A stretch of DNA of 63,424 nucleotides from Bacteroidales bacterium (lineage in GTDB: Bacteria; Bacteroidota; Bacteroidia; Bacteroidales; Marinilabiliaceae), in the NCBI GenBank assembly GCA_024401355.1, contig JAKSLF010000015.1:1-63424 (forward strand), given 5' to 3'. The notes beneath the pieces are model-generated. The model was not told the DNA's origin. It worked only from the letters and a program-made list of their open reading frames with translations, and did no database searches. A program made the position numbers and the translations under genes. Of this stretch, positions 16,632 through 25,292 are shown piece by piece. Every line of letters begins with the position of its first letter. Position 1 is the stretch's first letter.

Positions 16632-17420
16632 CTATTCCCAATACTCAATCGTGCGTTCGGCTATCTCTACTGGTTTGCCGTCGCATAGTGTCTGGCGGTA
16701 TGTCCATTCGCCATTCTCGTCGGTCTGATACGTATAGGTGTAGACGGTCTTCTGGCCGTTCTTGTCTACTGTCATCTTCTGTGGTAGCAGATTGCCTGTC
16801 TTGAATATGTTGCTGACCGACTTGCCGTAGTTCAAGGTGATTGTTGTCGGAACGTCTCCGTCTTTTATTATCGAACTCAAAGTGTTGTTCTTGTTGTAGA
16901 AGTATTCCGTGTTCTCCACTTCACCGTCGTTGAATGTCTCCGTGGTCTTCACGTAGTGGTCTTCATGGCGTATGCGTATTGTGCATATCGTGATGGCTAT
17001 CGCATCTGTCAGTCTCATCTTGGTGCAGAGTTTGTTGCTGTCATTCTGCTCATACAATATCTGCAACGTTCGTGCTCCTTGGGCGTCATGCGTTGTCGTT
17101 ACATATTTCATGCTGTCGCGATACTGGTATAATGTACCCGAAAGTTTTGTCCCCTCGTTGTCAAATGTACGTTCCGTCTGTATGTTGCCCAGCTCATCGT
17201 ATGTTCGTTCAACCTTTGATGTCTGGCTCCCTTTCTGTATCGTGTTGCGGCTGAAGTCTACTGCATATACGGTCTCAGTAAATGACTTGACACGTGAATG
17301 AAAATGGTCCGTCATGCAGTCTGTAAAGTCACGTGGACACACTCCAGGCATGATACTCTGAGCATTGCCCGACAGGCCAAATGCTGCAACAAGATATAAT
17401 ATGTAGATAACTTTGCGCAT
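16632..17420 (-). CDS. Exported protein of unknown function with YD-repeat-like segments
   Basis: ATG 17420 gives a signal peptide (MRKVIYILYLVAAFGLSGNAQ) and 262 residues in all; the longer frame to 17528 adds a non-hydrophobic extension and was rejected. The mature part has repeated strand pairs of the type 'TYDELGNIQTERTFDNEGT' and 'YFYNKNNTLSSI', reminiscent of single YD/RHS-like hairpins seen in small Bacteroidota exported proteins. No catalytic motif. Function unknown. Confidence 0.6.
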   Translation of the reverse strand: MRKVIYILYLVAAFGLSGNAQSIMPGVCPRDFTDCMTDHFHSRVKSFTETVYAVDFSRNTIQKGSQTSKVERTYDELGNIQTERTFDNEGTKLSGTLYQYRDSMKYVTTTHDAQGARTLQILYEQNDSNKLCTKMRLTDAIAITICTIRIRHEDHYVKTTETFNDGEVENTEYFYNKNNTLSSIIKDGDVPTTITLNYGKSVSNIFKTGNLLPQKMTVDKNGQKTVYTYTYQTDENGEWTYRQTLCDGKPVEIAERTIEYWE

Positions 17421-17516
17421 AGCGAAATATAGCATATTTATAAGGTGTCTAACCAAAGACTTCTCAAAGTTAATAATTAATCGAACATCTAAGGCTATGG
17501 GACGGGATAAAATTTG

Positions 17517-17524
17517 TATCTTTG
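17517..17524 (+). promoter_or_regulatory. -7 box for the MFS transporter gene
   Basis: TATCTTTG, 21 bp before the ATG at 17546. Confidence 0.5.
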
Positions 17525-17545
17525 CCAACGTGTAAAAATTGAGTC

Positions 17546-18913
17546 ATGAATGAAATTGAGCAATATGACGGTCTGAAGATGCCGCGAAGAGTCTACTCTG
17601 TGATAGCCATAACGCTGGGTCTCTTTTCGTCGATGATGAACTCTACCATAGCCAATGTAGCTTTGCCTACTATCGGCCAGAATCTGGGCATCACTCCTGC
17701 CGACTCAATTTGGATTATCAATGTCTATCAGATTGCCACTATCATTTTCCTCTTGCCTTTTTCGGCTCTTGGCGAAATGTATAGTTATAAGAAGGTACTG
17801 CTCAGCGGACTTGTCATCTTCACGGCCGCTTCGTTCTGCTGCGCTTTTTCTACCAGCTTCGCCATGCTTATCTGCTTCCGAGTGATGCAGGGTCTGGGCT
17901 CTGCGGCAATGGTCTCTGTCAATATGTCTCTCATCCGACTGACCTATCCTAAGCGATATCTCGGTCAAGGCATCGGACTCAACTCCACTTTCGTGGCAAT
18001 CTCTTCTGTTGGCGGACCAGCCATTGCGTCTATTGTGATGTCTACTACTACCTGGCAGTGGCTCTTTGCTCTCAATGTCCCTCTCGGCATCTTTGCTGTC
18101 GCTTTCGGACTTTGGGCTCTCCCCGAGAATAATGTTAAGATGGAGAAACGTCCGTTCCCTGTTATGGATGCTCTCCTCAACGGACTCTTCTTCAGTAGTG
18201 TGATTATGTGTATGGAAGGACTGACGCACGATTTCCCTGTTGCCGTTACCTCCTCTTTTGCTGCTCTCGCTTTGGCTACTGGTATCATCTACATCCCTCG
18301 TCAGCTTGGTCAGGATGTTCCGCTGCTTCCGTTCGACCTCCTTCGAAAGCCGATTTTCAGCATCTCCATTCTTTCGAGCATCGCTTCGTTCATGGCTCAG
18401 ATGACTTCCATGACGGCTCTCCCGTTTTTCTTCCAGAACATCATGGGTTATAGTGCTTCCGAGTCCGGACTGCTCTTTACTGCTTGGCCTTGTGTCGTGA
18501 TGTTTGCAGCACCTCTTTCTGGCTGGCTCTTGAAATATTTCCATCCAGGCATACTTGGTGGAGTAGGGCAGATGCTCATCATCGCTGGTCTCGTACTTCT
18601 TGCTACTGCTGGCGACGATTGTGGTGAATTTGGCATCGTCTGGAGAATGATGCTTTGCGGAGCCGGATTCGGAATTTTCCAGTCACCCAACAACAGCGTC
18701 ATAATGCAGTCCGCACCACAAAAACGCAACGGCAGTGCCAGCGGAATGCTAGCCACCTCACGTCTCCTCGGCCAGACCACAGGAGCACTCACCGTAGCCA
18801 TGATGTTCAACGCCTTTGGCGAAATCGGAGCTCGCTACGCCCTCTGGCTCGCCGCCGCCGTAGCCATCATCGCCTGCCTCCTCTCCATCTCCCGCCGCGG
18901 CATGAAATACTAA
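17546..18913 (+). CDS. MFS drug-exporter-type transporter (DHA2, EmrB/QacA-like)
   Basis: 455 residues, almost entirely hydrophobic with about 13-14 predicted membrane helices. 'MMNSTIANVALPTIGQNLG' in helix 1 is the DHA2 motif (here N-S-T-I-A-N-V-A-L-P), followed by 'SALGEMYSYKKVLLSG' (motif A-like), 'FRVMQGLGSAA' (motif B region) and 'GLNSTFVAISSVGGPAIASIV' (motif C region). Proton-coupled export of toxic compounds is the usual role; the substrate is unknown. Codons in the last 250 bp are distinctly more C-rich than in the first half. Confidence 0.9.
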   Translation: MNEIEQYDGLKMPRRVYSVIAITLGLFSSMMNSTIANVALPTIGQNLGITPADSIWIINVYQIATIIFLLPFSALGEMYSYKKVLLSGLVIFTAASFCCAFSTSFAMLICFRVMQGLGSAAMVSVNMSLIRLTYPKRYLGQGIGLNSTFVAISSVGGPAIASIVMSTTTWQWLFALNVPLGIFAVAFGLWALPENNVKMEKRPFPVMDALLNGLFFSSVIMCMEGLTHDFPVAVTSSFAALALATGIIYIPRQLGQDVPLLPFDLLRKPIFSISILSSIASFMAQMTSMTALPFFFQNIMGYSASESGLLFTAWPCVVMFAAPLSGWLLKYFHPGILGGVGQMLIIAGLVLLATAGDDCGEFGIVWRMMLCGAGFGIFQSPNNSVIMQSAPQKRNGSASGMLATSRLLGQTTGALTVAMMFNAFGEIGARYALWLAAAVAIIACLLSISRRGMKY

Positions 18914-19065
18914 TCTCCTGTTACCGTCTCACTGTCTCAATTGCCTCTTCCCCCAGTTTTTAACAAACTTCATCTGTTAATTTCCGCCCAGTCTCTTTAG
19001 TGACATTTAGTAATCTTTCACGATTTAGCCCCCCTCGACTTCCGACACTTTTCTCGGAGGGATAA

Positions 19066-19098
19066 CGGTACCTTACCGTAACCTTACCATACCTTTCT
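19066..19098. repeat. Degenerate 11-bp tandem repeat, three units
   Basis: Units CGGTACCTTAC, CGTAACCTTAC and CATACCTTTCT run head to tail. The core TACCGTA resembles, on the other strand, the cleaner 11-bp array at 29754-29793. Confidence 0.6.
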
Positions 19099-19186
19099 GA
19101 CTCCATTAAAAAAGGCATTTCTTTAACCCACTTTAACAATGGTCATGGTCAAAGTTGTCAAACTCGATTCCCGGCTTTTTTTAACA

Positions 19187-19221
19187 TTAAAAAAGGACGA
19201 CCACCGTCAAGTGGACGTCCT
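19187..19221 (-). terminator. Rho-independent terminator of tRNA-Thr
   Basis: On the minus strand an 11-bp stem (one mismatch) with a 6-base loop followed by a run of T. It starts 14 bases after the tRNA 3' end. Confidence 0.8.
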
Positions 19222-19234
19222 CAATGTTACTCTG

Positions 19235-19307
<73 letters not shown>

Positions 19308-19376
19308 AACGATTGACTTTCGTCAGAATCGACTGCAAAAGTAGTTGTTTTATTTTGAACCTGCAAGAATGACAGC

Positions 19377-20549
19377 CTAATTTTTTGACTCCTCACCACC
19401 TCCAAGCCACTTGATGTAGCAACGCTTCCGCTTGTGCTGAATGTGGTCAAACGACTTCCACATCTGAATCGCCACTTTGTTGTCTTCATGCATTCCTGTC
19501 GTTTCTACAAACCTGACTCCGTCCTCGCTCGCTGTCTTCCATAGTTCGTTCATCAACAGCGATGCCACGCCTAGTTTTTGTAGTTCTGGACGAACTCCTG
19601 TCAACAGCAAGTCTATCTCTTCAGGATGCTTCAACGCTTTCATTACATACCACCATCCCAATGGCAACAATCTTCCGTTCGCTCTCTTCAACGCTCGCGA
19701 CAACGACGGCAATGCAATGATGAAGCCGGCCATCTCACCTTTGTTGTCGGTCACGGTCTTCACATATCGCGGAACAAGTATCGGCATGTATTTCTCAATG
19801 TAGAACTCCTTCAGACGTTCAGTAAACGCAAATGTCCCAAAGAGCGAAGCAAATGCTTCATTGAAAAGTGAAAATATCTGTGGAGCTTTTTCTCTTAGCT
19901 GCTTTGACGATGTAAATGAGTTGACTCGTAGTCCATAACGTTTGCTGATCGCTTCCGCCACACGAAATGTCTTCTCTGGCAAACTCTCTGGAAAGGTTAT
20001 TCTAAACTCCAGCCAGTCCTGCTGCTTTTCATATCCGCATTCCTCTAAAAGCCTGTGATAATACTCTTTGCTGTATTCCGAACCAACCGAAGGCAGATAT
20101 TCAAAACCCTCTACCAGCACTCCTTGGTGGTCGAGGTTCGTGAAGCCAAGTGGACCATGGATTGCCTCAATGCCTTTCCCTCTAAGATAATCTTCTGCAG
20201 TCGCCAGCAGTCTCTTTGCAACGTCGATGTCGTCTATGCTGTCAAATCGTGTAAGTCGGCCATGCTTGAGCCCGGTCTTCTCCTGCCAAAGTCTGTTGAT
20301 GATTGTCCCGACTCGTCCTACGCACTTCCCTCCGTCGAAGGCAAGCCAAAGTCTGACGTCGCAGAACTCAAATGCCGGATTGTCCGACGGACGCAGCAGT
20401 TTCAATTCGTCATCAATCATCGGAGCAACCCAGAACGGATCGTTGCGATATATCGAAAATGGCAACATGACGAATTTCTTGAGCAGTTTTTCGTCTGTCA
20501 CTTCTACGATGTCTATCTTGTGCATGGTGTCGGGCTTGCTCTGCTTCAT
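19377..20549 (-). CDS. GNAT-like N-acetyltransferase family protein (about 390 residues)
   Basis: The N-terminal part has 'FSIYRNDPFWVAPMIDDELKLL' and 'CVGRVGTIINRLW', and the C-terminal part has 'GVRPELQKLGVASLLMNELW' with a Q/RxxGxG/A-like acetyl-CoA loop and 'VETTGMHEDNKVAIQMWKSF'. This long two-lobed GNAT type is common and uncharacterised in Bacteroidales. Its ATG overlaps the stop of the upstream YitT-RdgB fusion by 4 bp (ATGA), so the two are translationally coupled. Substrate unknown. Confidence 0.75.
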   Translation of the reverse strand: MKQSKPDTMHKIDIVEVTDEKLLKKFVMLPFSIYRNDPFWVAPMIDDELKLLRPSDNPAFEFCDVRLWLAFDGGKCVGRVGTIINRLWQEKTGLKHGRLTRFDSIDDIDVAKRLLATAEDYLRGKGIEAIHGPLGFTNLDHQGVLVEGFEYLPSVGSEYSKEYYHRLLEECGYEKQQDWLEFRITFPESLPEKTFRVAEAISKRYGLRVNSFTSSKQLREKAPQIFSLFNEAFASLFGTFAFTERLKEFYIEKYMPILVPRYVKTVTDNKGEMAGFIIALPSLSRALKRANGRLLPLGWWYVMKALKHPEEIDLLLTGVRPELQKLGVASLLMNELWKTASEDGVRFVETTGMHEDNKVAIQMWKSFDHIQHKRKRCYIKWLGGGEESKN

Positions 20550-22219
20550 TTTTTCTTTGGTGATGTCTCGAGAAATGCCTTGAGTTTGCTTATCGCAAGT
20601 GAACGCTGACTTATCTGGCTCTTTATTTCAAAGCCCAGCTCAAAATATGTCTTGTCAAATCCTTCTGGAATGAATACTGAGTCATAAAGGAACGAATCCT
20701 CGTTTCCTTCCGAAGGTCTCTTTGCTATTGTACCTGGCAGTATGCCTTCAAAGGTGTGCGACTCCCATGTCGACGCATCTTCATATTCGCCTGTTATCAG
20801 CGCTACTACAGTATGTACGTATGCCGAACGGTCTGCTTTCCCTTCTAGTTCCCTCATCAGTTTTTCGGCATTGGCTTTCGGGTCGCGGTCCGACGGCTTG
20901 TCTACTACTGGTTTGTGGTTTTTCAGTATGTTGAGCATCTCCTGCGACACTCCGTCGTCCAGTTCGTCCATCCTCAGCAGTTTCGGGTGTTCCATCTGCT
21001 CTTTGCTTATTGCTGCATAGTTTCGTGAATATATGCCCGGAAGTCCACCAAGTGCTGTGCATTCAAGTGCCGAGTCGTCGGCAATGCAGTCAAAACCATA
21101 GTATCTCTTGACGAATCTCGCTTTCAGCAGAGCATTCCCCTGCAGGGTGTCTGCCTCTTCTGGAATGTCTATGTAGCAGCCGATGTCGGCCAGCGAACGT
21201 ATCTCATATTTCTCGCCCAATACTGCCCGCACTTCAGCCAGTTTATGACTGCTGTTGCTCGCCAGTACCAACACTCGCTTGTCGCTTCCCGAGCCTTTGT
21301 CCGACACTTTCATCTCGTCAAATCCTTCACCCCACACACTTCGTGCATCGCTCATGCTGACAAAGCAGTACGGATCTATGTTCTTGACCATGCGTAGCAC
21401 CATCGACTGTTCCCTTAGTCTTATTATGCTCATCACTACTTTGCGGTCGGTGTGAGTATACCATCCCTCGCCGTTCAGCATCGTCGCTCCACGGTTGAGT
21501 TTTATTATTGCATCGGCTATCGCATCTGCATTGCGTGAGAATATCATCAGCTGAACCGACTGGTTCTGCCTCCTTATGCAATAGTCTAGGGTCATCGAAC
21601 ATATAAACAGCATCACAAAGCCATAAATCACTCGAGCCCAGTCGTGGAAAACAAAGTAGCACGATGATATTATAACCACATCACAAGCCATGATGACCGA
21701 ACCAAGCGATATCGGCTTGTACTTGTTTACTATCGCTGCTATTATGTCTGTTCCACCTGTCGAACCGTTGTTCTCAAAGCAGAATGCAAGTCCTATTCCA
21801 CAGCAGATGGCACCAAGCACACATGCCATGAACGACTCCTCACCAATGAGGTGGGGCAGTACAGATAGTTCTGGATTCGTCGCATCAGGAATTTCTATGA
21901 TTCGCTGGAAAAACCACAGGCAGAATGTCATGAGTCCTACCGCATAGATTGTCTTCATGCAGAATTTGATGCCAAGCACTTTTATCGCCGCAATAAGCAG
22001 GCAGATATTGATGCCAACATACGTCACCTGTATCTCTATTCCTGTAGCATAATATATTATAGAACCAATACCTGCTACACCGCCTGTCGTAAGTCCGTAT
22101 GGTAGCATGAACACGGTGACGCTCATCGCATAGAGTGCTACACCAAGTGTTATGAAGGCATAATCCTTTAGTTCGTGTAGAATATGACTAATTCCTAACT
22201 TATTCTTTGTGTCTGACAT
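20546..22219 (-). CDS. Fusion of a YitT/DUF2179 membrane protein with a RdgB/HAM1-like NTP pyrophosphatase domain
   Basis: One uninterrupted 557-residue frame. Residues 1-305 are a YitT-family protein: five to six membrane helices with 'YGLTTGGVAGIGSIIYYATG' and 'NNGSTGGTDIIAAIV', then the soluble DUF2179 domain ('GATMLNGEGWYTHTDRKVVMSII', 'DPYCFVSMSDARSVWGEGF'). Residues 315-557 are a HAM1 domain: 'LASNSSHKLAEVRAVL', 'IADDSALECTALGGLPGIYSRNYA', 'LYDSVFIPEGFDKTYFEL' and 'ISQRSLAISKLKAFL'. Against the usual family the conserved Asn of the first motif is Ser, DDSGL reads DDSAL and SHR reads SQR. About 40 residues (405-447) are inserted before 'KANAEKLMRELEG'. The HAM1 domain normally removes dITP/XTP from the nucleotide pool; here it would be tethered to the inner membrane. 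Activity is uncertain. Confidence 0.85.
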   Translation of the reverse strand: MSDTKNKLGISHILHELKDYAFITLGVALYAMSVTVFMLPYGLTTGGVAGIGSIIYYATGIEIQVTYVGINICLLIAAIKVLGIKFCMKTIYAVGLMTFCLWFFQRIIEIPDATNPELSVLPHLIGEESFMACVLGAICCGIGLAFCFENNGSTGGTDIIAAIVNKYKPISLGSVIMACDVVIISSCYFVFHDWARVIYGFVMLFICSMTLDYCIRRQNQSVQLMIFSRNADAIADAIIKLNRGATMLNGEGWYTHTDRKVVMSIIRLREQSMVLRMVKNIDPYCFVSMSDARSVWGEGFDEMKVSDKGSGSDKRVLVLASNSSHKLAEVRAVLGEKYEIRSLADIGCYIDIPEEADTLQGNALLKARFVKRYYGFDCIADDSALECTALGGLPGIYSRNYAAISKEQMEHPKLLRMDELDDGVSQEMLNILKNHKPVVDKPSDRDPKANAEKLMRELEGKADRSAYVHTVVALITGEYEDASTWESHTFEGILPGTIAKRPSEGNEDSFLYDSVFIPEGFDKTYFELGFEIKSQISQRSLAISKLKAFLETSPKKK

Positions 22220-22240
22220 CGAGTCTTAACTTTTTTGATG

Positions 22241-22248
22241 CAAAGGTA
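22241..22248 (-). promoter_or_regulatory. -7 box for the YitT-RdgB/GNAT operon (minus strand)
   Basis: TACCTTTG on the minus strand, 21 bp before the ATG at 22219. No TTG at the ideal distance. Confidence 0.45.
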
Positions 22249-22404
22249 TGAATAAATAACACAAGCTATTTCTCGTATTGAGAAAACAATTGCTAAAAAG
22301 TGATAAATTTCGGGCTTGTTTCTTTTCTTGTTCTGGCTTTTCTTCGAATTTTTTACTAAATTGCAGATGTAACTTAAACGAAACAAACCAAAAACGTTTT
22401 AATT

Positions 22405-22974
22405 ATGGCAACAAAGAAATGGATATGCCCAGTATGTGGCTATGTTTATGAAGGAGAGAACCCACCAGAGAAGTGTCCACAGTGTAAAGTTCCTGGTTCA
22501 AAATTCAAGGAGAAGGTCGACAATGGTGGTTTGAATTTCGCTTGTGAGCATGAACTTGGTGTAGCAAAGGCTATTCCTGCAGGTGAGGAAGGTGCTTTCG
22601 TACTTCAAGGTCTGAAGGACCATTTCGCAGGTGAATGTACAGAGGTTGGCATGTATCTCGCTATGAGCCGTCAGGCTGATCGTGAAGGTTATCCAGAAAT
22701 TTCTGAGGCTTTCAAGAGATATGCTTTCGAAGAGGCAGAGCATGCTGCTAAGTTCGCTGAACTTCTCGGTGAAGTCGTTTGGAATACAGAAAAGAATGTA
22801 AAGGCACGTATGGAGGCTGAGGAAGGTGCTTGCGCTGCTAAGCTCGAAATTGCCAAGGTGGCTAAGAAGCTCGACCTCGACGCTATCCACGATACCGTTC
22901 ATGAGATGGCTAAAGACGAGGCTCGTCATGGTGCCGGTTTCCAGGGCCTCTACAACAGATACTTCAAGAAGTAA
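22405..22974 (+). CDS. Reverse-type rubrerythrin (N-terminal rubredoxin, C-terminal diiron domain)
   Basis: 189 residues. The rubredoxin iron site comes first ([12 protein letters not shown] and [11 protein letters not shown], two CxxC pairs at residues 9-12 and 24-27). The ferritin-like diiron domain follows, with ligands in '[12 protein letters not shown]', '[10 protein letters not shown]' and '[12 protein letters not shown]'. This order is reversed from classical rubrerythrin. It reduces hydrogen peroxide in the cytoplasm and is typical of strict anaerobes. Monocistronic, with its own terminator. Confidence 0.93.
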   Translation: MATKKWICPVCGYVYEGENPPEKCPQCKVPGSKFKEKVDNGGLNFACEHELGVAKAIPAGEEGAFVLQGLKDHFAGECTEVGMYLAMSRQADREGYPEISEAFKRYAFEEAEHAAKFAELLGEVVWNTEKNVKARMEAEEGACAAKLEIAKVAKKLDLDAIHDTVHEMAKDEARHGAGFQGLYNRYFKK

Positions 22975-22998
22975 TCTGTAGTCTGTTGATATTTTATG

Positions 22999-23031
22999 GT
23001 CCACTTGCCTGTCGGTGAGTGGACTTTTTTT
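22999..23031 (+). terminator. Terminator after rubrerythrin
   Basis: 7-bp stem GTCCACT/AGTGGAC, 12-base loop, then seven T. Confidence 0.85.
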
Positions 23032-23032
23032 G

Positions 23033-23063
23033 TTGCTATCATAGATAAATTTGATTACCTTTG
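23033..23063 (+). promoter_or_regulatory. Promoter for topoisomerase III
   Basis: -7 box TACCTTTG at 23056-23063 and TTG at 23033-23035, 20-bp spacer. It overlaps the T-run of the preceding terminator region. Confidence 0.6.
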
Positions 23064-23126
23064 TAGTCCTTAAATATTATAAGTAATAATAGGAGACCAT
23101 AACGAAGACCATAAAGTGACATTGAA

Positions 23127-25292
23127 ATGAAAGTTTGTGTAGCAGAGAAACCTTCCGTGGCAGGCGAAATAGCCAACATACTCGGAGCAACAGCACGCCG
23201 CAACGGCTATTACGAAGGTAATGGCTGGTGTGTCACTTGGGTGTATGGTCACCTCTGCGAACTCAAGGAACCTCATGAATATAATATAGGATGGAAGTCG
23301 TGGTCTTTCGACTGGTTGCCTGTTGTTCCACAGAAGTTTGGTATCCGCATCAAGAATGATGAAGGCGTCAAACGTCAGTTTGAAATAATCAAGAATCTTA
23401 TTTCACAAGCAGAAGAGGTTGTCAACTGCGGTGATGCCGGACAGGAGGGAGAACTCATTCAGCGTTGGGTCTATCAGCTTGCTGGCATGAAGTGTCCGAT
23501 GAAGCGTCTTTGGATTTCGTCACTTACTGAAGAGTCTATTCGTGAAGGTTTCAATAGTCTGAAAGCTGGTAGCGATTTCGATCTCCTCTATCAGGCTGGA
23601 GCCGCACGTGCTATGGCCGACTGGTTGCTTGGCATGAATGCTACTCGTGCTTATACTATCCGTTATGCAACGCAGCGACAGGTGCTCTCCATCGGTCGTG
23701 TCCAGACTCCTACTCTCGCCCTGATGGTGCAGCGTCATAAGGAGATTGAGAATTTCAAGCCCGAGACTTATTGGGAACTGAAGACTAAGTATAGAGATGT
23801 CATCTTCTCCTCTTCCGAAGGAAAATACAAAGAGCGAGAAAAGGCCGAGGCTGCACTTAAGTCTATCGAAGGAAAGGATTTTGAGATAACCGACATACAG
23901 ACCAAGGAAGGCAACGAAGCTCCACCTCGTCTTTTCGACCTCACCTCGCTTCAGGTCGAGTGTAACAAGAAATACTCTTTCTCGGCCGAGGAGACTTTGC
24001 AGTTGATTCAGTCTCTCTATGAGAAGAAGCTCACGACTTATCCTCGTGTCGACACTACTTATCTCTCTGATGATATATACCCTAAAGTGCCACAGACACT
24101 TCAGGGTCTTACACCATATATGAATCTTGTTCAGCCTTTGCTTGGCCAGAAGATAAAGAAGTCCAAGAAGGTGTTTGACAATTCAAAGGTTACCGACCAC
24201 CATGCTATAATTCCAACTGGTGTGCCACCAAGTTCATCGTTGCCACGCAATGAGAAGTTGGTCTACGATCTTGTCGCACGACGTTTTATTGCCAACTTTT
24301 ATGAAGACAGTAAGGTCTCAACGACAACTGTTGTCGGCAAGGTTGATAATGTCGATTTTAAGTGTTCTGGCAAACAGATTTTGTCGCCTGGTTGGCGTGT
24401 CGTATATGGCAACACGATAGACGATGAGTCGAAGGGTGAAGATAGCCAGATAATGCCCGACTTTGTCAAGGGTGAACATGGTCCGCATGAACCTCAGTTG
24501 CAGGAGAAGCAGACAACGCCTCCTAAGCCATATACCGAAGCCACTCTGCTCCGTGCCATGGAAACTGCTGGCAAACAGGTCGACGACGACGAACTGAGAG
24601 ATCTTATGAAGGATAATGGCATCGGCCGACCTTCAACTCGTGCTGCTATTATTGCCACTCTCTTGAAACGTAACTATGTCGAAAGACAGAGAAAAAATCT
24701 TATACCGACAGCTACCGGCATCAAGCTGATTGAAACCATTGGCATCGAACTCCTGAAGAGTGTCGAGATGACCGGTTTGTGGGAGAAGAAACTTCGCCAG
24801 ATAGAAAAGGGCGAGTACCAGACTCAGGCGTTCCTCGACGAGATGAAGCAGCTTGTTACTCAAATTGTCTATGCTGTCAGAAGTGACGACCGAATGCTTC
24901 AGATTGGTCAGGTGCCACAAGATGAAAAGTCGGCAAATGGCAAAAAGTCGAAGTCGTCTGCCGACAATGACGGTACCGAAAAGGAAAAGAAACCACGAAA
25001 ACCTAAAGAAGCTGCCAAACCTGTCGATTTGAACGAGATTAAATGTCCATTGTGCGGAAGGCAGATGCTTGAAGGCAAGTCGGCTTGGGGTTGTTCGGGC
25101 TTCCGTGAAGGTTGCCAGTTCCGTGTTCCTTTTGAACTTATGCACAAGAAGTTGACGTTGACGCAGCTGTCTGTCCTCTGCAAGAAGAAACAGACTGGCG
25201 TTATCAACGGATTTGTCGACGAGACAGGTGTCAAGCGAAGCGGCAAGATTGTAGTTGCCGACAACGGACTGCTGACTATAGAAAATGCCTAG
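23127..25292 (+). CDS. topB: DNA topoisomerase III (type IA)
   Basis: 721 residues. The Toprim domain starts 'KVCVAEKPSVAGEIANILG' and has 'NCGDAGQEGELIQRW' (acidic metal-binding residues). The strand-passage core has 'RQVLSIGRVQTPTLALMVQRHKEI', and the catalytic Tyr lies in 'LTTYPRVDTTYLSDD'. 'LRDLMKDNGIGRPSTRAAII' is also conserved. A Lys-rich linker leads to one C-terminal zinc-ribbon-like element, CPLCGRQMLEGKSAWGC. It relaxes and decatenates single-stranded or recombination intermediates. The length and lone ribbon match the chromosomal Bacteroidota form rather than plasmid TraE-like forms. The 3' end overlaps the convergent DPP IV gene by 4 bp. Confidence 0.93.
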   Translation: MKVCVAEKPSVAGEIANILGATARRNGYYEGNGWCVTWVYGHLCELKEPHEYNIGWKSWSFDWLPVVPQKFGIRIKNDEGVKRQFEIIKNLISQAEEVVNCGDAGQEGELIQRWVYQLAGMKCPMKRLWISSLTEESIREGFNSLKAGSDFDLLYQAGAARAMADWLLGMNATRAYTIRYATQRQVLSIGRVQTPTLALMVQRHKEIENFKPETYWELKTKYRDVIFSSSEGKYKEREKAEAALKSIEGKDFEITDIQTKEGNEAPPRLFDLTSLQVECNKKYSFSAEETLQLIQSLYEKKLTTYPRVDTTYLSDDIYPKVPQTLQGLTPYMNLVQPLLGQKIKKSKKVFDNSKVTDHHAIIPTGVPPSSSLPRNEKLVYDLVARRFIANFYEDSKVSTTTVVGKVDNVDFKCSGKQILSPGWRVVYGNTIDDESKGEDSQIMPDFVKGEHGPHEPQLQEKQTTPPKPYTEATLLRAMETAGKQVDDDELRDLMKDNGIGRPSTRAAIIATLLKRNYVERQRKNLIPTATGIKLIETIGIELLKSVEMTGLWEKKLRQIEKGEYQTQAFLDEMKQLVTQIVYAVRSDDRMLQIGQVPQDEKSANGKKSKSSADNDGTEKEKKPRKPKEAAKPVDLNEIKCPLCGRQMLEGKSAWGCSGFREGCQFRVPFELMHKKLTLTQLSVLCKKKQTGVINGFVDETGVKRSGKIVVADNGLLTIENA

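Larger units (their letters stand above)
18914..19234. other. Non-coding stretch before tRNA-Thr
   Basis: I see no protein gene. It holds a degenerate 11-bp tandem repeat (19066-19098), scattered T- and A-runs, and the tRNA terminator on the minus strand at 19187-19221. Confidence 0.7.

Noticed and set aside
17420-17528. N-terminal extension of the exported orphan at 16632
   Set aside because: It has no signal-like character and would hide the clear signal peptide starting at 17420.
25289-25292. Antisense control from the 4-bp convergent overlap of topB and DPP IV
   Set aside because: Short convergent overlaps are common; nothing else supports regulation.
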